This document shows, piece after piece, positions 18,916 to 27,623 of a stretch of DNA of 64,000 nucleotides; within the stretch, counting starts at the first letter, position 1; every line of letters begins with the position of its first letter. The notes beneath the pieces are model-generated. The model did no database searches, was not told where the DNA came from, and was given only the letters and a program-made list of their open reading frames with translations. The stretch is from Mycobacterium gallinarum. GTDB taxonomy: Bacteria; Actinomycetota; Actinomycetes; Mycobacteriales; Mycobacteriaceae. The stretch is taken from assembly GCF_010726765.1 (NCBI RefSeq), contig NZ_AP022601.1:558001-622000 (forward strand), read 5' to 3'. The position numbers and the translations under genes are program-made.

Positions 18916-19749
18916 GTGACCAGTCAACCCCACGACCCAAGCGCGTGGCAGCGGCCCGACGACGCGGCCGGGCGCCCCATGACGGCGAGCCTGGTCGACC
19001 CCGAGGACGATCTTCCGTCCGCGAATTACGCCGGCGACTTCGAAACGACGGCGATCCCGCCGTACGACTCCGGCCGGTCTTCTTCCGAAACCGCCGGCGG
19101 CTTCGGGCTGCTCAACGAGCCCGAACCGCTGCCGTACGTCCAGCCGGGCGGTCGGCATTCCTTGTATGGCGCAGAACCGGCCGAGTACGGGCCGGATATC
19201 GACGCTCACACCCGGGGCGATGACCGCCGCGGCACCCAGGATCTCGGTCTTCTCTTCTTGCGCCTCGGAATCGGCGCGATCCTGATCGCGCACGGACTGC
19301 AGAAGGCCTTCGGTTTGTTCGACGGCCCCGGCCTGGACGGCTGGGGCGATTCGTTGAGCACGATGGGCTTCAAATACGCCGACATCCTGACCTACGTCAC
19401 GACCTTTGGTCAGATCGCCGCGGGCCTGCTGTTGATGCTCGGTCTGTTCACCCCGGTGGCGGCGGCCGGCGCGCTGGCATACCTGGTGACCGGCCTGCTC
19501 GCCGAGGCGATGGCAGCCCACGAAGAGGCCAGGCTCGCGTTGTTCCTCACCGATGGCCACGAATACAAGGTGTTCCTGGCGGGCGCAGTGGCGGCGCTCA
19601 TCCTGACCGGTCCCGGCCGGTACGGTCTCGACGCCGGACGCGGCTGGGCCCGACGCCCCTTTGTCGGCTCGTTCATCGCGTTGCTGCTTGCGGTCGGCGT
19701 CGGTGTGGCGGCCTGGGTGCTGCTCAACGGCGGCAATCCGCTGGGTTAG
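18916..19749 (+). CDS. DoxX-family membrane protein
   Basis: A 277-residue protein with an N-terminal cytoplasmic stretch of about 105 acidic, disordered residues, then a four-helix DoxX domain starting at LGLLFLRLGIGAILIAHGLQK and including FGQIAAGLLLMLGLFTPVAA. DoxX proteins are membrane subunits linked to thiosulfate or superoxide handling; in mycobacteria a DoxX protein partners with SodA and SseA, but neither is adjacent here. GTG 18916 follows a leaderless -10. Position corresponds to Rv3005c. It converges on the cfp6-like gene with a 4-bp gap. Confidence 0.82.
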   Translation: MTSQPHDPSAWQRPDDAAGRPMTASLVDPEDDLPSANYAGDFETTAIPPYDSGRSSSETAGGFGLLNEPEPLPYVQPGGRHSLYGAEPAEYGPDIDAHTRGDDRRGTQDLGLLFLRLGIGAILIAHGLQKAFGLFDGPGLDGWGDSLSTMGFKYADILTYVTTFGQIAAGLLLMLGLFTPVAAAGALAYLVTGLLAEAMAAHEEARLALFLTDGHEYKVFLAGAVAALILTGPGRYGLDAGRGWARRPFVGSFIALLLAVGVGVAAWVLLNGGNPLG

Positions 19750-19753
19750 CGCG

Positions 19754-20143
19754 TTACGCGTAGGGGTTGGGCACCCGGCCCGCGCTCACCTCGGTGAGCT
19801 GCGGCAACGTCGCGAAGGTCACCGCGGGGAGTCGGAGTTCGCCGCCGTCTTTGAGCTGCGCGGTCGCCCAGGACGACCTGCCGAACCGCAGGCCGTCGAT
19901 GTCATCCCAGCCGACGGTCTGGCTGTCCAGCAGGGTCCGAGCGGTCACCGTTGTGGCGTCGGCGATCGTGCGGTACCTGACCACCGCGATCGACAGCAGG
20001 ATCGGGATGACGAGCAGGAGCGCAACCCAGTGCGGACCGGCGAGAATCACCGCCAGCAGGCCCAGCGTGAAGAATCCGACCGCAAAATGTGCCATCGGGG
20101 AAATCCGGATGACGACGGGCTGCGGATCGGTGTCGGCGCTCAC
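19754..20143 (-). CDS. cfp6: Cfp6-like PH-domain membrane protein
   Basis: A 129-residue protein with two adjacent membrane helices (AHFAVGFFTLGLLAVILAG and VALLLVIPILLSIAVV) followed by a bacterial PH domain (WDDIDGLRFGRSSWATA, ELRLPAVTFATLPQL). It matches Cfp6 (Rv3004) from M. tuberculosis, a culture-filtrate antigen without known function. GTG 20143 is chosen because the family protein begins a few residues before VVIRISP and the upstream residues are atypical; CAAACT 6 nt upstream could be a weak leaderless -10. Confidence 0.8.
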   Translation of the reverse strand: MSADTDPQPVVIRISPMAHFAVGFFTLGLLAVILAGPHWVALLLVIPILLSIAVVRYRTIADATTVTARTLLDSQTVGWDDIDGLRFGRSSWATAQLKDGGELRLPAVTFATLPQLTEVSAGRVPNPYA

Positions 20144-20206
20144 ATGGCCAGTTTGGCACTGTGGGCGAGATGCCGGGAATTTGGCCGCCCCGGCGGTGCC
20201 GGGAAT

Positions 20207-20236
20207 TTGACCGCTGACCTGTGCGGAGGCTACCGT
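20207..20236 (+). promoter_or_regulatory. Promoter of the ilv leader and ilvBNC operon
   Basis: TTGACC (20207-20212), 18-bp spacer, TACCGT (20231-20236). The -10 ends 8 nt before the leader-peptide ATG at 20245, so the leader peptide is probably translated without a 5' UTR. Confidence 0.65.
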
Positions 20237-20244
20237 CAAGTGTT

Positions 20245-20316
20245 ATGCAGGCCCCGGGAGTGCTCGTAGTAATTGGGAAGCGCGTTGATGCCGCGCTAGC
20301 CCTCGCCCGGGCATAG
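20245..20316 (+). CDS. ilv attenuator leader peptide (23 aa)
   Basis: A short frame encoding MQAPGVLVVIGKRVDAALAL plus ARA. Eight of 23 residues are Val, Leu or Ile, with the run V-L-V-V-I at codons 6-10. Several use codons rare in this GC-rich genome (GTA, GTA, ATT, GTT, CTA), as expected for ribosome stalling when branched-chain aminoacyl-tRNAs are scarce. It begins 8 nt after the -10, lies between the promoter and a Rho-independent-like terminator, and is followed by ilvB. Leader-peptide control of ilvBNC is known in Corynebacterium. Confidence 0.75.
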   Translation: MQAPGVLVVIGKRVDAALALARA

Positions 20317-20334
20317 CCAACAGCATCGACGCGC
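20280..20334 (+). promoter_or_regulatory. ilv leader RNA pause/anti-terminator hairpin
   Basis: Segment 20280-20291 (GCGCGTTGATGC) can pair with 20323-20334 (GCATCGACGCGC) in a 12-bp stem with one G-U. It starts in the coding part of the leader peptide, so ribosome position would decide whether it forms. I could not identify the alternative anti-terminator pairing with confidence. Confidence 0.5.
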
Positions 20335-20336
20335 GA

Positions 20337-20371
20337 CCCTCGTACAGCAGCCCAGCTGACGGGGGTTTTTT
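20337..20371 (+). terminator. ilv attenuator terminator
   Basis: CCCTCGT-A-CAGC pairs with GCTG-ACGGGGG around a six-base loop and is followed by TTTTTT (20366-20371). A stem with a T-run is unusual in mycobacteria and marks a true intrinsic terminator, 57 bp before the ilvB start. Confidence 0.75.
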
Positions 20372-20428
20372 CTTGCCCCACCACCGATTTGAGATCCTAG
20401 AAACAACCAGGAACAGAGAGAGAAGATC

Positions 20429-22282
20429 GTGAGCGCACCCACCACGCGACCGCCCGAGCAGTCGGACACCGCGCCGAACGGGACACATGCCGCACCCAAG
20501 CCCAGCTCGGCGCCGTCCAAACGCATTGCGCCGCACCAGCTCACAGGAGCGCAGGCAGTAATCCGGTCGCTGGAGGAACTCGACGTCGACACCATCTTCG
20601 GCATCCCCGGCGGTGCCGTGTTGCCGGTCTATGACCCGCTTTTCGACTCGCAGAAGTTGCGCCATGTCCTGGTGCGTCACGAGCAGGGGGCCGGCCACGC
20701 CGCGAGTGGCTATGCACACGCCACCGGCAAGGTCGGTGTGTGCATGGCGACGTCGGGTCCGGGTGCGACCAACCTGGTCACTCCGCTGGCTGACGCCTAC
20801 ATGGACTCGATCCCCGTCGTCGCGGTCACCGGGCAGGTCGGGCGCGCGCTGATCGGCACGGACGCGTTCCAGGAAGCCGACATCTCCGGCATCACGATGC
20901 CCATCACCAAGCACAACTTCCTGGTCCGCGACGGCGACGACATCGCGCGCGTGATGGCCGAGGCGTTCCACCTCGCGCGGTCGGGCCGCCCGGGCCCGGT
21001 GCTCGTCGACATCCCGAAGGACGTGCTGCAGGGGCAGTGCACGTTCAGCTGGCCGCCGCAGATCGATCTGCCTGGCTACAAGCCGAACACCAAGCCGCAC
21101 AACCGCCAGGTTCGTGAGGCCGCCAAACTGATCGCGTCGGCCCGCAGGCCGGTCCTGTACGTGGGCGGCGGCGTGATCCGCGGCGAGGCCACCGACGAAC
21201 TGCTGAATCTGGCCGAGCTGACCGGGATCCCGGTCGTCACCACCCTGATGGCCCGCGGCGCGTTCCCGGACAGCCATCCGCAGAACATGGGCATGCCCGG
21301 GATGCACGGCACGGTGGCCGCGGTGGCCGCTCTGCAGCGCAGCGATCTGCTGATCGCGTTGGGTACGCGCTTCGACGACCGGGTGACCGGCAAGCTGGAT
21401 TCCTTTGCGCCGGAAGCCAAGGTGATCCACGCCGACATCGACCCGGCCGAGATCGGTAAGAACCGCCACGCCGACGTGCCGATCGTCGGCGACGTCAAAG
21501 CTGTGATCACCGACCTGATCGAGGTGCTACGGCGCGACGGCAGCATCGGATCGATCAAGACCGACAAATGGTGGGAGTATCTGCGCGGCGTGCAGTCGAC
21601 CTACCCGTTGAGCTACGGCGCGCAGAGCGACGGCAGCCTCTCGCCCGAGTACGTCATCGAGACCCTGGGCAAGATCGCGGGCCCGGACGCGGTGTACGTC
21701 GCAGGCGTTGGGCAGCACCAGATGTGGGCCGCGCAGTTCATCAAGTACGAGAATCCCAAGACCTGGTTGAACTCAGGCGGCCTCGGCACCATGGGCTTCG
21801 CGGTGCCGGCGGCAATGGGGGCCAAGTTCGGCCGTCCGGAAGCCGAGGTGTGGGCCATCGACGGCGACGGCTGCTTCCAGATGACCAATCAGGAACTGGC
21901 GACGTGTGCCGTCGAGGGCGCGCCCATCAAGGTCGCGATCATCAACAACGGCAATCTGGGCATGGTGCGGCAATGGCAGACGCTCTTCTACGAGGAGCGC
22001 TACAGCCAAACCGATCTCGCCACGCATTCACACCGCATCCCGGACTTCGTCAAGCTGGCCGAGGCCCTCGGCTGTGTCGGATTGCGTTGTGAGCGTGCCG
22101 AAGACGTCGAGTCCGTCATCCAGCAGGCACGGGAGATCAACGACCGTCCCGTCGTCATCGACTTCATCGTCGGCGCGGACGCGCAGGTGTGGCCAATGGT
22201 GGCCGCAGGTACCAGCAATGACGAGATCCAGGCCGCGCGCGGTATCCGCCCGCTGTTCGACAACGAAGAGGGGCACGCCTGA
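20429..22282 (+). CDS. ilvB: Acetolactate synthase large subunit
   Basis: Thiamine-diphosphate enzyme that condenses two pyruvates to acetolactate, or pyruvate and 2-oxobutyrate to acetohydroxybutyrate, the first common step to Val, Leu and Ile. The 617-residue protein has a Ser/Ala-rich N-terminal extension of about 35 residues, the PP domain with the catalytic Glu in [15 protein letters not shown], a FAD-binding middle and the ThDP motif [14 protein letters not shown]...NNGNLGM. GTG 20429 follows GAGAGAAG. ilvN overlaps by one base. Expression should be attenuated by the upstream leader. Confidence 0.97.
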   Translation: MSAPTTRPPEQSDTAPNGTHAAPKPSSAPSKRIAPHQLTGAQAVIRSLEELDVDTIFGIPGGAVLPVYDPLFDSQKLRHVLVRHEQGAGHAASGYAHATGKVGVCMATSGPGATNLVTPLADAYMDSIPVVAVTGQVGRALIGTDAFQEADISGITMPITKHNFLVRDGDDIARVMAEAFHLARSGRPGPVLVDIPKDVLQGQCTFSWPPQIDLPGYKPNTKPHNRQVREAAKLIASARRPVLYVGGGVIRGEATDELLNLAELTGIPVVTTLMARGAFPDSHPQNMGMPGMHGTVAAVAALQRSDLLIALGTRFDDRVTGKLDSFAPEAKVIHADIDPAEIGKNRHADVPIVGDVKAVITDLIEVLRRDGSIGSIKTDKWWEYLRGVQSTYPLSYGAQSDGSLSPEYVIETLGKIAGPDAVYVAGVGQHQMWAAQFIKYENPKTWLNSGGLGTMGFAVPAAMGAKFGRPEAEVWAIDGDGCFQMTNQELATCAVEGAPIKVAIINNGNLGMVRQWQTLFYEERYSQTDLATHSHRIPDFVKLAEALGCVGLRCERAEDVESVIQQAREINDRPVVIDFIVGADAQVWPMVAAGTSNDEIQAARGIRPLFDNEEGHA

Positions 22283-22788
22283 TGGCCGTCAACACCCACA
22301 CCCTTTCGGTGCTCGTCGAGGACAAGCCCGGCGTGCTGGCGCGCGTAGCGTCGCTGTTCTCACGGCGTGGCTTCAACATTCAGTCACTCGCGGTCGGTGC
22401 GACCGAGCAGAAGGACATGTCCAGGATGACGATCGTGGTGAGTGTCGAGGACTCACCGCTCGAGCAGATCACCAAGCAGCTCAACAAGCTGGTCAACGTG
22501 ATCAAGATCGTCGAACAGGACGAGGACAACGCGGTCGCTCGAGAGCTGGCGCTCATCAAGGTGCGCACCGACGCAACCACGCGCAGCCAGGTCATCGAGG
22601 CAGTGAATCTATTCCGCGCCAAGGTCGTTGATGTTTCTACAGAGTCGCTGACCGTCGAGGCGACCGGCACCCCGGAGAAGCTCGAGGCACTGCTGAGGGT
22701 GTTGGAGCCGTATGGAATCCGCGAGCTCGTGCAGTCCGGTGTGGTGTCCCTGTCGCGCGGTCCGCGCGGCATCGGCACCGTCAAATAA
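22282..22788 (+). CDS. ilvN: Acetolactate synthase small (regulatory) subunit
   Basis: A 168-residue regulatory partner of IlvB that confers valine feedback. It has an N-terminal ACT domain (HTLSVLVEDKPGVLARVASL, RRGFNIQSLAVG) and the conserved C-terminal domain ending GPRGI. The ATG overlaps the ilvB TGA by one base, ensuring coupled synthesis with IlvB. Confidence 0.96.
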   Translation: MAVNTHTLSVLVEDKPGVLARVASLFSRRGFNIQSLAVGATEQKDMSRMTIVVSVEDSPLEQITKQLNKLVNVIKIVEQDEDNAVARELALIKVRTDATTRSQVIEAVNLFRAKVVDVSTESLTVEATGTPEKLEALLRVLEPYGIRELVQSGVVSLSRGPRGIGTVK

Positions 22789-23841
<1,053 letters not shown>

Positions 23842-23847
23842 CCGTGT

Positions 23848-23896
23848 GATTTCGGTGTCGCTGGTCGCGCCTACCGCGACTGGCTACACCGAAATC
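23848..23896. terminator. Long hairpin between convergent ilvC and phosphoribosyltransferase genes
   Basis: GATTTCGGTGT (23848-23858) pairs perfectly with ACACCGAAATC (23886-23896). Inside, GTCGCG (23864-23869) pairs with CGCGAC (23875-23880) over a 5-nt loop, and the 5-nt sides between allow partial pairing. No T-run follows. The symmetry suits a bidirectional terminator, or a dispersed palindromic repeat. Confidence 0.6.
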
Positions 23897-23904
23897 GCGA
23901 CGGT

Positions 23905-24375
23905 TCACGACTGCGCCGGCTGCAGACCGGTCCACGGAAATTCGATCCACAGATCGGTCCGGCGCCAGACGTATTCGCAATCGATTTCCGATTGCGGCTT
24001 CTGGTAGACGACGGCGCAGCGGACCTCGGCGACGTGTTCGGCGCAGAAGTCGCGGACGAAACGCAGTGTCGCCCCGGTGTCCGCGACGTCGTCGGCGATC
24101 AGCATGCGTGCACCACCCAGATCTGCGACATCGGGCAGGGGAGGCAGCAGTACCGGCGCATCCAGGCGCTGGTCCACGCCGGTGTAGTACTCGACGTTCA
24201 TCATGTGCACCTTTTTGACCTCCAGCGCGTAGCCGAGCGCGCCTGCGACGAACAACCCACCGCGCGCCACAGCGAGTATGAGATCGGGTGCGAAACCGTC
24301 GTCGACGACGGCGGAGGCGAGTTGCCGTGTCGCGGCGCCGAACTGGTCCCACGACAGTTCTTCCCGGTCGGTCAT
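23905..24375 (-). CDS. Phosphoribosyltransferase family protein
   Basis: A 156-residue type I phosphoribosyltransferase fold. The PRPP-binding signature is ARMLIADDVADTGATLRFV and the N-terminal AVARGGLFVAGALGYALEVK is typical. It resembles xanthine-guanine or hypoxanthine transferases, but the purine-site residues do not settle the substrate. ATG 24375 is chosen over 24402 because TACGGT lies 6 nt before it. Confidence 0.75.
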   Translation of the reverse strand: MTDREELSWDQFGAATRQLASAVVDDGFAPDLILAVARGGLFVAGALGYALEVKKVHMMNVEYYTGVDQRLDAPVLLPPLPDVADLGGARMLIADDVADTGATLRFVRDFCAEHVAEVRCAVVYQKPQSEIDCEYVWRRTDLWIEFPWTGLQPAQS

Positions 24376-24381
24376 TGGCAA

Positions 24382-24387
24382 ACCGTA
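24382..24387 (-). promoter_or_regulatory. Leaderless -10 of the phosphoribosyltransferase gene
   Basis: Minus-strand TACGGT ends 6 nt before ATG 24375. Confidence 0.5.
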
Positions 24388-24418
24388 ATCGCTTGCCGGC
24401 AATTCCGCGGGAACGCCG

Positions 24419-24841
24419 CTACGGACGGCGTTCGTGGCCGGGCTTGCCGTGCGTGCGGCGCCGCTCCTTCATGTCCGCCTCGAACACGTGGCGCGCGCCC
24501 TGTTGCAACTCCGCACGCACGCGTTGTTCATGGTCACGGAACAAAGACCAGTAGTTGTCGTCGAACTCCTCGACGATCTGGAAGGTCCAGCGTCCGTACA
24601 GGACATTACGGCCGACGACTTCGTCCTCGAGTCGGTCGGCCACTGCGTCATGCCCGGCCTCACGCAGTTGGTCGCACGCTTTGCCAAGCAGAAGATCGGC
24701 ATGGCCCATCAGCTGATGGAACGAATACAAGTGGCCGCGGGCGCGCTCCACGAATTCGAGCGCCTCGGATACCGTGCCGACGGCCTCGACCGTCGCGTCG
24801 TCCAGGCCGGCCGGGCGCCGGGGATTCTCGGGCTGTGTCAC
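24419..24841 (-). CDS. Conserved hypothetical protein, helical, 140 aa
   Basis: Not recognised as a named family. It is mostly alpha-helical and charged: a four-helix pattern is suggested by VSEALEFVERARGHLYSFHQ, HADLLLGKACDQLREAGHD, ADRLEDEVVGRNVLYGRWTF and DNYWSLFRDHEQRVRAELQ, ending in a basic tail. No signal peptide or membrane helix. GTG 24841 follows TATCCG by 7 nt, an imperfect leaderless -10. It diverges from the cobalamin-domain MerR gene across a 111-bp gap with an inverted repeat, so it may be regulated by that protein. Confidence 0.6.
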   Translation of the reverse strand: MTQPENPRRPAGLDDATVEAVGTVSEALEFVERARGHLYSFHQLMGHADLLLGKACDQLREAGHDAVADRLEDEVVGRNVLYGRWTFQIVEEFDDNYWSLFRDHEQRVRAELQQGARHVFEADMKERRRTHGKPGHERRP

Positions 24842-24882
24842 GGCGAAACGGATACCCGATATGGCGAGTCAGACACGGTTCC

Positions 24883-24906
24883 GCACAAAATTTGCATCGT
24901 TTGTGC
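24883..24906. promoter_or_regulatory. Inverted repeat GCACAAA-N10-TTTGTGC, candidate operator
   Basis: Perfect 7-bp arms 10 nt apart, in the divergent gap between the 140-aa gene and the B12-domain MerR gene. The two-turn spacing fits a dimeric MerR regulator. Confidence 0.5.
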
Positions 24907-24939
24907 ATTGAATAGCGATATATGTCCAGATCGAAGCTC

Positions 24940-24945
24940 TATTCT
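24940..24945 (+). promoter_or_regulatory. Leaderless -10 of the B12-domain MerR gene
   Basis: TATTCT ends 7 nt before TTG 24953, which supports this TTG as the start codon. Confidence 0.5.
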
Positions 24946-24952
24946 GGCGGGG

Positions 24953-25813
24953 TTGACCACGTCGAGTAAGCACAAGAACGTCACCGCGGACGAGCCCCTG
25001 TACACCGTCCGCGTCGTCGCTGAGCGTCTTGGCGTGCCCACCGCGACACTGCGCAGCTGGAATCAGCGTTACGGCGTGGGTCCGTCCGAACACAGCCCGG
25101 GTCGGCACCGCCTCTACAGCGAGACCGACATTGCGGTTGCACGGCGGATGTACGAACTCATCGTCGAGGGTGCGAGCCCGCGCAGCGCGGCGCGAACCGC
25201 GATCGACTCGGTACGACCGGCCCGAGGAGATTCCGCGGCGCTGCTCGACTCCGCCTTCGATTTCGATGTGTTCACCGCAGGTCTGCTGCTCGATCGTCAT
25301 CTGCGCCATTTCGGTGTGCTCGACACGTGGAATCAACTGATACGTCCGGCGTTCGACGACATCGCCCAACGGCAGGCCCAAGGGGAGGGCTGCATCGACG
25401 TCGAGCATGCGCTGTCGTGGACCGTGACACGGTCGTTGCAGCGTTACCCTATTGCTGCGCCTGAAGAATCGGCGTCCATCATTCTCGCCTGCACGCCGCG
25501 CGAAACGCACTTTCTCGCACTGGAAGCGCTGCGCGCGGCCCTTGCAGAACATGGACGCGGCGTGTTGATGCTCGGCGCGGACGTCCCGCGGGCTGCGCTT
25601 CTCGATGCGGTCCAGCGCAAAGGAAGACCGGTGACGGCATTGTTGTGGTCGCAGACCGAGGACACCGCTGACTTTCAAACGGTCAACGACCTTGCCGAGC
25701 ACGCCTCGGTCAGTGTCGGCGGTCCGGGCTGGGAGGCGGTGATCGACCGGATTCACGCGTCGCGGCTGAACAGCCTTGGTGAAGCCGTCGACCACTTCGC
25801 CGCTGCGAACTAG
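24953..25813 (+). CDS. MerR-type regulator with C-terminal cobalamin-binding-like domain
   Basis: The 286-residue protein has an N-terminal MerR winged helix (YTVRVVAERLGVPTATLRSW then GRHRLYSETDI), a four-helix bundle with Glu151-His152, and a Rossmann-like B12-binding domain with His186 in PRETHFLAL followed by GVLMLGADVP. Layout is that of CarH/LitR photoreceptor repressors. Compared with the CarH W-x9-EH motif as I recall it, EH is kept but residue 141 is Gln, and the Gly of E-x-H-x-x-G is Ala. TTG 24953 is inferred from the adjacent -10 and frame. Light or B12 sensing is inference. Confidence 0.72.
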   Translation: MTTSSKHKNVTADEPLYTVRVVAERLGVPTATLRSWNQRYGVGPSEHSPGRHRLYSETDIAVARRMYELIVEGASPRSAARTAIDSVRPARGDSAALLDSAFDFDVFTAGLLLDRHLRHFGVLDTWNQLIRPAFDDIAQRQAQGEGCIDVEHALSWTVTRSLQRYPIAAPEESASIILACTPRETHFLALEALRAALAEHGRGVLMLGADVPRAALLDAVQRKGRPVTALLWSQTEDTADFQTVNDLAEHASVSVGGPGWEAVIDRIHASRLNSLGEAVDHFAAAN

Positions 25814-25877
25814 AACCGTTTCGTTTGGTCGGCACCACCTTGTATTCCGCTGTGTCGAGCCACTTTTTGACGTTGCA

Positions 25878-26090
25878 CTACTTCGACCGCTGCAAAGCGT
25901 CCGGTTTGTGCACGGCGTCGCGTCCGCTCTTGTCGCTGCGCACCCGGTACTGCGGTTCGTCCGGTGACGCACGCACCGTCCGTCCCGCCGTCTCGCGGTC
26001 GCTGGTGATCTTCTCCTCGACAGTCCCGGTGACGGTCGTTCCGTGGCTACTCCATTGGACCTTGTCGCCCTTGTGAAACTCCGAACTCAT
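25878..26090 (-). CDS. DUF2945 / hypervirulence-associated Tudor-domain small protein
   Basis: A 70-residue protein starting MSSEFHKGDKVQWSSHGT and continuing with a small SH3/Tudor-like barrel (GTVEEKITSD, YRVRSDKSGRDAVHKPDAL). The KGDKVxW...G...G pattern is typical of DUF2945, which in fungi and bacteria is called hypervirulence-associated on slim evidence. It is cytoplasmic with no signal. Its frame continues open upstream into the flavoprotein gene, but that longer reading is a shadow. Confidence 0.7.
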   Translation of the reverse strand: MSSEFHKGDKVQWSSHGTTVTGTVEEKITSDRETAGRTVRASPDEPQYRVRSDKSGRDAVHKPDALQRSK

Positions 26091-26127
26091 ATCGCGGGGA
26101 TACCCGGGTGAAGTTCGGCAAAACCGG

Positions 26128-27558
26128 TTACGGCGAGAGGCTGGGAAGCGTCCTGATTCCGAATTCGCGGCGCAGCATGGTGCGTGCTGCGTAGAAGCCC
26201 GCCATACCGTGCACACCACCGCCGGGGGGAGTCGCCGACGAGCAGAGATAGACCTTCGGAATCGGAGTGGCCCATGGGTTGAGCCGCGGTGTCGGCCCCG
26301 CGAGCGCGTGCAGGAGCGTGTTGCCGCCGACGCCGATGTCACCACCGACGAGGTTGGCGTTGTGCTCGGCCAACCGGGAGGCCGGTACCGACCGCACCGC
26401 GACGACGACGTCACGGAAGCCGGGTGCGAAACGCTCGAAGATCTGGGTGATCGTCTCGGCTTGGTCGACAGGTGAGCCGTGGGGCACGTGCGCATAGGTC
26501 CACAGGGGCCGCCGCCCCTGCGCATCGATGCGGTTCGGGTCGGCCAGGTGCGGCAGCGAGGCGAGCACCATCGGCCATTCGGGATGCCTGCCCGCCGCGA
26601 TCTCCTTTTCGGCATGCGCCATCTGCTCACGGCTGCCACCCATGTGCAGTGTCGGAGCGTCGGCCGCACGAGGGTCCGCCCACGGAATCTCGTCGGACAA
26701 CACGAAATCCACCTTGGCTACGCCCGGGCCGAACCGATAGTGCTGCAAAGCTTTTGCGTATCGCGCGGGGACCGTGTTCCGGTAGATGGACAGCAGCGCC
26801 GTCGGCGCGGTGTCGAAAAGCACCACACCGCCTGGTGGTTCGGTGACCTCTTCGCCCACCGTGATGACACCGCCATGTGCGCGCAGGTCGGCGATGAGGG
26901 CGTCGGGAATGGCCTGGCTGCCGCCTACGGGGATGGGCCAGCCCACGGTGTGCGCGAGTGTGGCCAGCATCAGTCCGGCGCCGGTGGTGACGAACGACGG
27001 CATCCGGTTGATGGCATGTGCGGCAACGCCCGTGAACAACGCGCGGGCGTCGGCACCGGCGAGCCTGCCCCACAGCGGCGTGCCCTGCTCGAGCATGTTT
27101 CGCGCAAGGTACGCCGCGGCGATCAGATCGCGCGGGATCGAGCGCTTGTCCCCGAGGAGGAAGTCGACGACGCCCTCGTCGCGCTTGGTGAGTGGGCCGA
27201 GCAGCCGCCGCCACGAGTCGCCGTGCAGCAGCTCCGCGCAGGTGCGGTCCAGATCGTGATAACCGACCGCCGTGGGTTGACCGGGAAGCGGATTGGCGTA
27301 CGAGACGGCGGGCACCTTCAAGTCCACCCCGCGGGCGGGCAGATCGAATTCCGCCAGGAACGGTGAGGCCAACGCGAGCGGGTGCACGGCCGAGCAGACA
27401 TCGTGGGAGACCTCGCCGAACTCGGGGTCAGCGAGGGTCCGTGCGCCGCCACCCAGTGATGGCTGTGCCTCGAACACCTGCACTGACAGACCGGCGCGCG
27501 CGCAGATGACGGCGGCGGCCAAGCCGTTGGGTCCGCTGCCGACCACGGTGACGTCCAT
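26128..27558 (-). CDS. FAD-dependent oxidoreductase, phytoene-dehydrogenase-like
   Basis: A 476-residue flavoprotein with the FAD dinucleotide motif VVGSGPNGLAAAVICARAG at the N terminus and the C-terminal GGGVHGMAGFYAARTML typical of carotenoid desaturase/isomerase (CrtI) and amine-oxidase-like proteins. Substrate unknown; orthologous in position to Rv2997. ATG 27558 is chosen over 27600 because AGGGGAG lies 6 nt before it and MDVTVVGSGPNG is the natural start. No other carotenoid genes are nearby, so a carotenoid role is not supported. Divergent from serA. Confidence 0.8.
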   Translation of the reverse strand: MDVTVVGSGPNGLAAAVICARAGLSVQVFEAQPSLGGGARTLADPEFGEVSHDVCSAVHPLALASPFLAEFDLPARGVDLKVPAVSYANPLPGQPTAVGYHDLDRTCAELLHGDSWRRLLGPLTKRDEGVVDFLLGDKRSIPRDLIAAAYLARNMLEQGTPLWGRLAGADARALFTGVAAHAINRMPSFVTTGAGLMLATLAHTVGWPIPVGGSQAIPDALIADLRAHGGVITVGEEVTEPPGGVVLFDTAPTALLSIYRNTVPARYAKALQHYRFGPGVAKVDFVLSDEIPWADPRAADAPTLHMGGSREQMAHAEKEIAAGRHPEWPMVLASLPHLADPNRIDAQGRRPLWTYAHVPHGSPVDQAETITQIFERFAPGFRDVVVAVRSVPASRLAEHNANLVGGDIGVGGNTLLHALAGPTPRLNPWATPIPKVYLCSSATPPGGGVHGMAGFYAARTMLRREFGIRTLPSLSP

Positions 27559-27611
27559 ACCTACTCCCCTGTCGCTCCGCTCCTGCCCGCCGAAGCCCAA
27601 TTACATCCCAT

Positions 27612-27617
27612 TAGGCT
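27612..27617 (+). promoter_or_regulatory. Leaderless -10 of serA
   Basis: TAGGCT ends 6 nt before GTG 27624. Confidence 0.55.
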
Positions 27618-27623
27618 GACCGC

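Noticed and set aside
26091..26669. Upstream extension of the DUF2945 frame on the minus strand
   Set aside because: The longer frame runs opposite no gene of its own but within the flavoprotein coding sequence in another frame, with Arg/Ser-rich shadow translation; the domain starts at ATG 26090.
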